The notes beneath the pieces are model-generated. The model saw only the letters and a list, made by a program, of their open reading frames with translations, searched no databases and was not told the DNA's origin. The translations under genes and the position numbers were made by a program. This document shows, piece by piece, positions 60,468 to 64,000 of a stretch of DNA of 64,000 bases. Origin of the DNA: Streptomyces aureocirculatus (GTDB taxonomy: Bacteria > Actinomycetota > Actinomycetes > Streptomycetales > Streptomycetaceae); contig NZ_JOAP01000050.1 in the NCBI RefSeq assembly GCF_000720475.1, forward strand, positions 29,706 through 93,705, written 5' to 3'. The first letter of the stretch is position 1, and the number at the start of each line of letters is the position of its first letter.

Positions 60468-61181
60468 GTGACGTCACCATCGAAGTCCACGGGCGAAGTG
60501 TTCGGTGAAACAGGCATATTGAGCTCCCTGCTCGCAGACGAGCCGGTGTTCGTCGTCGAGACCGACAAAGATCCGGCCGAGGCCGTCCTGTTCCCCGAAG
60601 AGGCCGCGTACGTCGTCAAGGCGGTGCCCAAGCGGAAGAACGAGTTCGCCACGGCCCGGCACTGCGCGCGCACGGCACTGGCCCGGATCGGCCTGCCGCC
60701 CGCGCCCATCCTGCGCGGTGACAAGGGCGAGCCGCTGTGGCCCGCTGGCGTAGTCGGCAGCATGACGCACTGCCTGGGCTATCGCGCCGCGGTGGTCGCC
60801 CGCTCCGGCGACGTCCTCTCGCTCGGCGTCGACGCCGAGCCCGCGGAGGTCCTGAAGGACGCCGGTGTCCTTGATCTTGTGAGCGACGAGACGGAGCGCG
60901 CGATGCTTTCCGCCCTCGCCGCCGACGACTCCTCCGTTCCCTGGGACCGGCTGCTGTTCAGCGCGAAGGAGACCGTCTACAAGACGTGGTTCCCGCTGAC
61001 CGGGCGCTGGCTCGGCTTCGAGGAGGCGCGCCTGGACATCCGGGCGGACGGCACGTTCACCGCCGAGATCCTGGTGTCGGCCCCCGTGGTCGCGGGGACC
61101 GCGCTCTCCCGGTTCTCCGGCACGTGGCTGGTGCGGGACGGGATCGCGGTGACGGCGATCGTGATGCGGGCGCAGCGGTAG
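60468..61181 (+). CDS. 4'-phosphopantetheinyl transferase (Sfp type)
   Basis: 237 residues from a GTG. The Sfp motifs are present: GSMTHCLGYRAA, LGVDAEPAEVL (magnesium-binding GVDxE) and LLFSAKETVYKTWFP (the KExxxK catalytic segment). It activates carrier proteins of polyketide, peptide or siderophore synthases by attaching the coenzyme A arm. No such synthase is in the window, so it acts in trans. The promoter lies in the 75-base gap shared with the divergent YigZ gene. Confidence 0.93.
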   Translation: MTSPSKSTGEVFGETGILSSLLADEPVFVVETDKDPAEAVLFPEEAAYVVKAVPKRKNEFATARHCARTALARIGLPPAPILRGDKGEPLWPAGVVGSMTHCLGYRAAVVARSGDVLSLGVDAEPAEVLKDAGVLDLVSDETERAMLSALAADDSSVPWDRLLFSAKETVYKTWFPLTGRWLGFEEARLDIRADGTFTAEILVSAPVVAGTALSRFSGTWLVRDGIAVTAIVMRAQR

Positions 61182-61229
61182 CCCGACGCCGTGGCGTCGG
61201 CGGTCACCCCGGGAAGCTTCGGATGTTAA

Positions 61230-61247
61230 CTTCTACAATGTTGTAGA
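61230..61247. promoter_or_regulatory. BlaI-type operator palindrome before terB
   Basis: TTCTACAA-TG-TTGTAGAA is a perfect 8-2-8 palindrome, 39 bases before the terB start. Its TCTACA-N4-TGTAGA core is identical in form to the site at 63326, next to a BlaI-type repressor gene. Confidence 0.7.
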
Positions 61248-61286
61248 ACGTAGTTCGCCGTGAGCGACGACAGATGGAGATTTCCC

Positions 61287-61742
61287 ATGGCCCTGTGGGA
61301 CCGCTTGAAGGACACCGCCTCGACGATGCAGGCGCAACTGACAGCGAAGAAGAACGACCTCACGAGCGGGGCCTTCCGCGATTCGAGCATGGCCATGTGC
61401 GCGCTGGTCGCGGCCGCCGACGGCACCGTGGACGCGGCGGAGCGCCAGCGCGTGGCGCAGCTCATCGCCACGAACGAGGTGCTGCAGAACTTCGCCGCCG
61501 ACGATCTGCGCCGCCGCTTCGACGAGAACGTGGACAAGCTGACGGCTGACTTCGCGTTCGGCAAGGTGAGCGTGTTGCAGGAGGTCGCGAAGGCCAAGAA
61601 GAAGCCGGCCGAGGCGCGTGCGGTGATCCAGATCGGCATCGTCATCGGCGGCGCCGACGGCGACTTCGACAAGGACGAGCAGGCCGTGGTGCGGGAGGCG
61701 TGCTACGCCCTGGAGCTGCCGCCGCACGAGTTCGACCTCTGA
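61287..61742 (+). CDS. terB: Tellurite-resistance TerB-like protein
   Basis: 151 residues from the ATG at 61287 with GGAG upstream. MAMCALVAAADGTVDAAER and IGIVIGGADGDFDKDEQAVV, ending in CYALELPPHEFDL, are the paired acidic helical motifs of TerB, which bind metal and sit under the membrane in TerB-TerC-TerD complexes. Such proteins serve chemical-stress and phage-related responses more than tellurite itself. An operator palindrome overlaps its promoter region. Confidence 0.9.
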   Translation: MALWDRLKDTASTMQAQLTAKKNDLTSGAFRDSSMAMCALVAAADGTVDAAERQRVAQLIATNEVLQNFAADDLRRRFDENVDKLTADFAFGKVSVLQEVAKAKKKPAEARAVIQIGIVIGGADGDFDKDEQAVVREACYALELPPHEFDL

Positions 61743-61763
61743 TCACCCCCGCGGCGCCGTAGT

Positions 61764-61799
61764 CCTCACAGGCCTCACAGGCCTCACAGGCCTCACAGC
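61764..61799 (+). repeat. Four tandem copies of CCTCACAGG
   Basis: A 9-bp unit is repeated four times (the last differs by one base) between the convergent ends of terB and the M56 gene, overlapping the M56 stop. Copy number may vary. Confidence 0.75.
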
Positions 61800-62791
61800 G
61801 GTGTGGCTGCCCGCAGGACGAGGACCGTTGTCACCGCCGCGTTCGCCGAGGTCATCGCGGACACGGCGGTGCCGCACGCGGCGCCCCAGAGTGCCAGGCC
61901 CACCGCCGTGAACAAGGAGGGCCGGGTACGGGCGGCGGGGGCCGGGGCGAGGAGGGCGGCGACGCGCCGCGGCACCGGGCCCGTCGCGGCGAACCCGGCG
62001 AGCGCCGTCACCGGCGTGGGCCCCGGCGCGAGCGCGGCCTTGCCGATGGCCAGCGCGACCACCCGCCGGTCCCGCACCGCCCCCGCGGCGGCCTCGTCGG
62101 CCCACCGCTCGGTGGTGTACGCGGTGGCCGTGCGCAGCGGCAGCAGGAACGGGTTGGCTCGCGCCGCCAACTGTGTCACCAGCAGGAAGCGGTGGTGACG
62201 CGCGGCGAGATGAGTACGCTCGTGGGCGAACAGGGCCCGCCGCTCGGCCGGTTGCAGCCGGTCCAGGAGTGCACGGCTGACGACGACGCGTCCACGCGAC
62301 GGTACGCGCCGCGACGGCGCACACTCCGATCGCCCGCTGCCCCGCACGCCCGCAGCCCGCGCCCTCCCCGGCAGCGCGTACGCATAGGCCCTCTCGGTGT
62401 CCGGCAGTACGACCACCGTCGGGCCGGGCAGGCCTGCGAGTGCCCGGCGGCCCCGGTAGCGTACCGCGGCGTGGCGCCACAGCGTGTGTGTCAGCGCGCC
62501 GCACACCACGGCGAGCGCCGGAATCGCCGCCGTGCCGGTGAACTCGTCGTACGGCAGGGCGGCGCGGACCTCGGGGTCGGACCAGGCGTCGGGCAGGGGG
62601 TTGCCGGGGAGCCGGGCGGTGCCGACGACCATGAGAAGGGCCAGGCAGAGCGTGCTGCACAGCGCCATCACTGCGGCGAGGGCGGTCAGCAGGCGGGTGG
62701 CGGTGCGCGGATGCAGATGCTGCGCGGCGAGCCGGGCGACCGGCCAGGCGCTCAGTGGCAGCACGAGCGGCAGATAGACGACGAGCCCCAT
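61793..62791 (-). CDS. BlaR1-like M56 membrane metalloprotease
   Basis: 332 residues with four hydrophobic segments (VVYLPLVLPLSAWPVA, ALAAVMALCSTLCLALLMVV, IPALAVVCGALTH and a C-terminal LFTAVGLALWGAACG). The zinc motif is HERTH in ALFAHERTHLAARHH, followed by RWADEAAAG with the third ligand. M56 proteins sense a signal at the membrane and cut or release a BlaI repressor. The gene follows the BlaI-type gene by 8 bases, the standard pair. Confidence 0.88.
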   Translation of the reverse strand: MGLVVYLPLVLPLSAWPVARLAAQHLHPRTATRLLTALAAVMALCSTLCLALLMVVGTARLPGNPLPDAWSDPEVRAALPYDEFTGTAAIPALAVVCGALTHTLWRHAAVRYRGRRALAGLPGPTVVVLPDTERAYAYALPGRARAAGVRGSGRSECAPSRRVPSRGRVVVSRALLDRLQPAERRALFAHERTHLAARHHRFLLVTQLAARANPFLLPLRTATAYTTERWADEAAAGAVRDRRVVALAIGKAALAPGPTPVTALAGFAATGPVPRRVAALLAPAPAARTRPSLFTAVGLALWGAACGTAVSAMTSANAAVTTVLVLRAATPL

Positions 62792-62799
62792 GCGTACGG

Positions 62800-63219
62800 T
62801 CAGCCCTCCGCGCCGTCGCCGCCCGCTCCGCCGAGCAGATCGCGCAGCAACCGCTCGTCGTCGGCTGACAGGGTGGTGACGAAACTGGCGAGCACCGCCT
62901 CGCGGTCGCTCTCGCCGTCGAGGACCTTGCGCATGCGCAGCGCGGCGAGCCCGGCCTCGCCGGTGGTGGGCCGCCACAAGAAGGAGCGCCCCGCACGCTC
63001 CCGGGTGACCACGTCCTTCGCGAGCAGCCGGGTGAGGATCGTCATGACCGTGGTGTAGGCGAGATCGCCACCGACGCGCTCCTGCACCCAGGCCACGCCG
63101 ACAGGACCGCGCGCCTCGTGCAGGGCCGCGAGCACCTGGGCCTCGAGCTCGCCCTGGCCGCGCCTGCGCAGCCGCGGCTCGGGCCGCCCGCCTTCGCCCT
63201 GCGTCATGTCCTCCGCCAT
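62800..63219 (-). CDS. BlaI/MecI/CopY-type transcriptional repressor
   Basis: 139 residues. The winged HTH pattern ELEAQVLAALHEARGPVGVA, then VGGDLAYTTVMTILTRLLAK and DVVTRERAGRSFLWRP is characteristic of the family, which binds TACA-N-TGTA dyads as a dimer and leaves after cleavage by its M56 partner. A matching palindrome (63326-63341) lies 107 bases upstream of its start, between it and terD, so autoregulation and control of terD are predicted. Confidence 0.92.
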   Translation of the reverse strand: MAEDMTQGEGGRPEPRLRRRGQGELEAQVLAALHEARGPVGVAWVQERVGGDLAYTTVMTILTRLLAKDVVTRERAGRSFLWRPTTGEAGLAALRMRKVLDGESDREAVLASFVTTLSADDERLLRDLLGGAGGDGAEG

Positions 63220-63325
63220 ACCGTGCCCTCACCTCCCACCGCACCGCGTACGTCGCTCGCGGGGAGTGCCACATCGTAACGGGCGGGGTGCAACGGGCGG
63301 GGTCCTCGACTCGACTCCGCATATT

Positions 63326-63341
63326 TCTACACTCATGTAGA
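63326..63341. promoter_or_regulatory. BlaI-type operator palindrome between blaI-like gene and terD
   Basis: TCTACA-CTCA-TGTAGA. Same arms and spacing as the site before terB. It is about 67 bases before the terD start and can act on both divergent genes. Confidence 0.75.
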
Positions 63342-63407
63342 TTCTAAGCTCCGGTCCTCAACCGGGGCCGGGACGATTTCCCGTACAGAGCACAGCAGGA
63401 GGACACC

Positions 63408-63983
63408 GTGGGAGTTTCCCTGGCCAAGGGCGGCAATGTTTCGCTGAGCAAGGAGGCGCCGGGTCTGACGGCCGTACTGGTCGGCCTGGGCTGGGACGTC
63501 CGGACGACCACCGGCACGGACTACGACCTCGACGCCAGCGCGCTGCTCTGCGACGACTCCGGCAAGGTCGTCGACGACCAGCACTTCATCTTCTACAACA
63601 ACCTCACGAGCCCCGACGGCTCCGTCGAACACACCGGTGACAACCTCACCGGCGAGGGCGAGGGCGACGACGAGGCCGTCAAGGTCAACCTCGCCGGCGT
63701 CCCTGCCAACATCACCAAGATTGTCTTCCCGGTCTCCATCCACGACGCGGAGAACCGCGGCCAGAGCTTCGGCCAGGTCCGCAACGCCTTCATCCGCGTG
63801 GTCAACCAGGCCGACAACCAGGAGATCGCCCGCTACGACCTCTCCGAGGACGCCTCCACCGAGACCGCCATGGTCTTCGGCGAGCTCTACCGCCACAGCA
63901 GCGAATGGAAGTTCCGCGCCGTCGGCCAGGGCTACGCGAGCGGCCTGCGCGGCATCGCGTCGGACTTCGGCGTCAACGTCTGA
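63408..63983 (+). CDS. terD: TerD-family stress protein
   Basis: 191 residues from a GTG with AGGAGG 6 bases before. [53 protein letters not shown] and [20 protein letters not shown] are the hallmark calcium-binding TerD motifs, complete to the usual end. Streptomycetes have many copies, linked to differentiation and metal or oxidative stress. Its promoter contains the BlaI-type palindrome. Confidence 0.95.
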   Translation: MGVSLAKGGNVSLSKEAPGLTAVLVGLGWDVRTTTGTDYDLDASALLCDDSGKVVDDQHFIFYNNLTSPDGSVEHTGDNLTGEGEGDDEAVKVNLAGVPANITKIVFPVSIHDAENRGQSFGQVRNAFIRVVNQADNQEIARYDLSEDASTETAMVFGELYRHSSEWKFRAVGQGYASGLRGIASDFGVNV

Positions 63984-64000
63984 CACCCGCCCCGCACCGC

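Noticed and set aside
1..64000. tRNA, rRNA or CRISPR features
   Set aside because: No cloverleaf with a T-arm GGTTCGAATCC-like sequence, no rRNA stretches and no regularly spaced repeats were seen.

Overview
The window is high-GC actinobacterial DNA, almost certainly Streptomyces. Codons are G/C-ending, GTG starts and 4-base ATGA/GTGA gene overlaps are common, and the right end carries typical streptomycete housekeeping genes. No tRNA, rRNA or CRISPR array was seen. All product names come from reading the sequence against remembered families; no database search was run.

Layout. (1) 1-7630: a class I lanthipeptide cluster of the FxLD kind: full-length LanB dehydratase, LanC cyclase, a fusion of a SpaB_C-like domain to an isoaspartate-type methyltransferase, and a helical accessory protein. 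The precursor gene must lie left of base 1; a 12-bp hairpin at 4-40 separates it from lanB. (2) 7660-10700: a decayed BON/LysM gene, a lipoprotein and a streptogrisin-type secreted serine protease. (3) 11293-31241: a siphovirus-type tail module: head-tail completion proteins, major tail protein, tail chaperones joined by a -1 frameshift, tape measure, distal tail and fibre genes, endolysin and holin. Terminase, portal, protease, capsid and integrase are absent, so this is a headless prophage remnant or a tailocin-like tail cluster. Cargo sits inside it: a membrane Mrr-like nuclease between tail genes, and a secreted NucA/NucB nuclease plus beta-propeller gene (frameshifted) facing a small convergent gene that may be its immunity protein. 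The endolysin has an in-frame TGA.

(4) 31621-53200: a GAF-ANTAR regulator, then an element with replication, recombination and accessory genes: tandem excisionase-like HTH protein, Sak4-like ATPase, Cas4/RecB-like nuclease, HTH initiator-like protein, WhiB-like protein, N6-MTase-like protein, ParB-like protein and many small unknowns. Its transcription units share six copies of one promoter core (AGAGTAGAATTTA, usually with TTGACA/TTGCAC-like -35 and 16-bp spacing). Four copies of a second motif (ATAGGTCGCGAT) also occur here. GC-rich hairpins close several of the units.

(5) Embedded at 40389-44771, bracketed by transposase relics and a 135-bp inverted-repeat element, is a compact minus-strand three-gene cassette: a Trypco1/CU044_2847-type small protein, a trypsin-like protease, and a 1072-residue protein with a helical-repeat N-terminus and a multi-pass membrane alpha/beta-hydrolase. 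The genes overlap, so they are translationally coupled. My best candidate for an undescribed system is a protease-gated membrane-lipase conflict (abortive infection-like) module.

(6) 53534-63983: chromosomal backbone: sbcC (with a deletion that removes the ABC signature/Walker B region) and sbcD, a YbdK-like ligase, a DUF72 protein, a YigZ/IMPACT protein, an Sfp-type phosphopantetheinyl transferase, terB, a BlaR1-like M56 protease, a BlaI-type repressor and terD. Two matching palindromes (TCTACA-N4-TGTAGA), before terB and between blaI and terD, predict that the BlaI/M56 pair controls these Ter-family genes.
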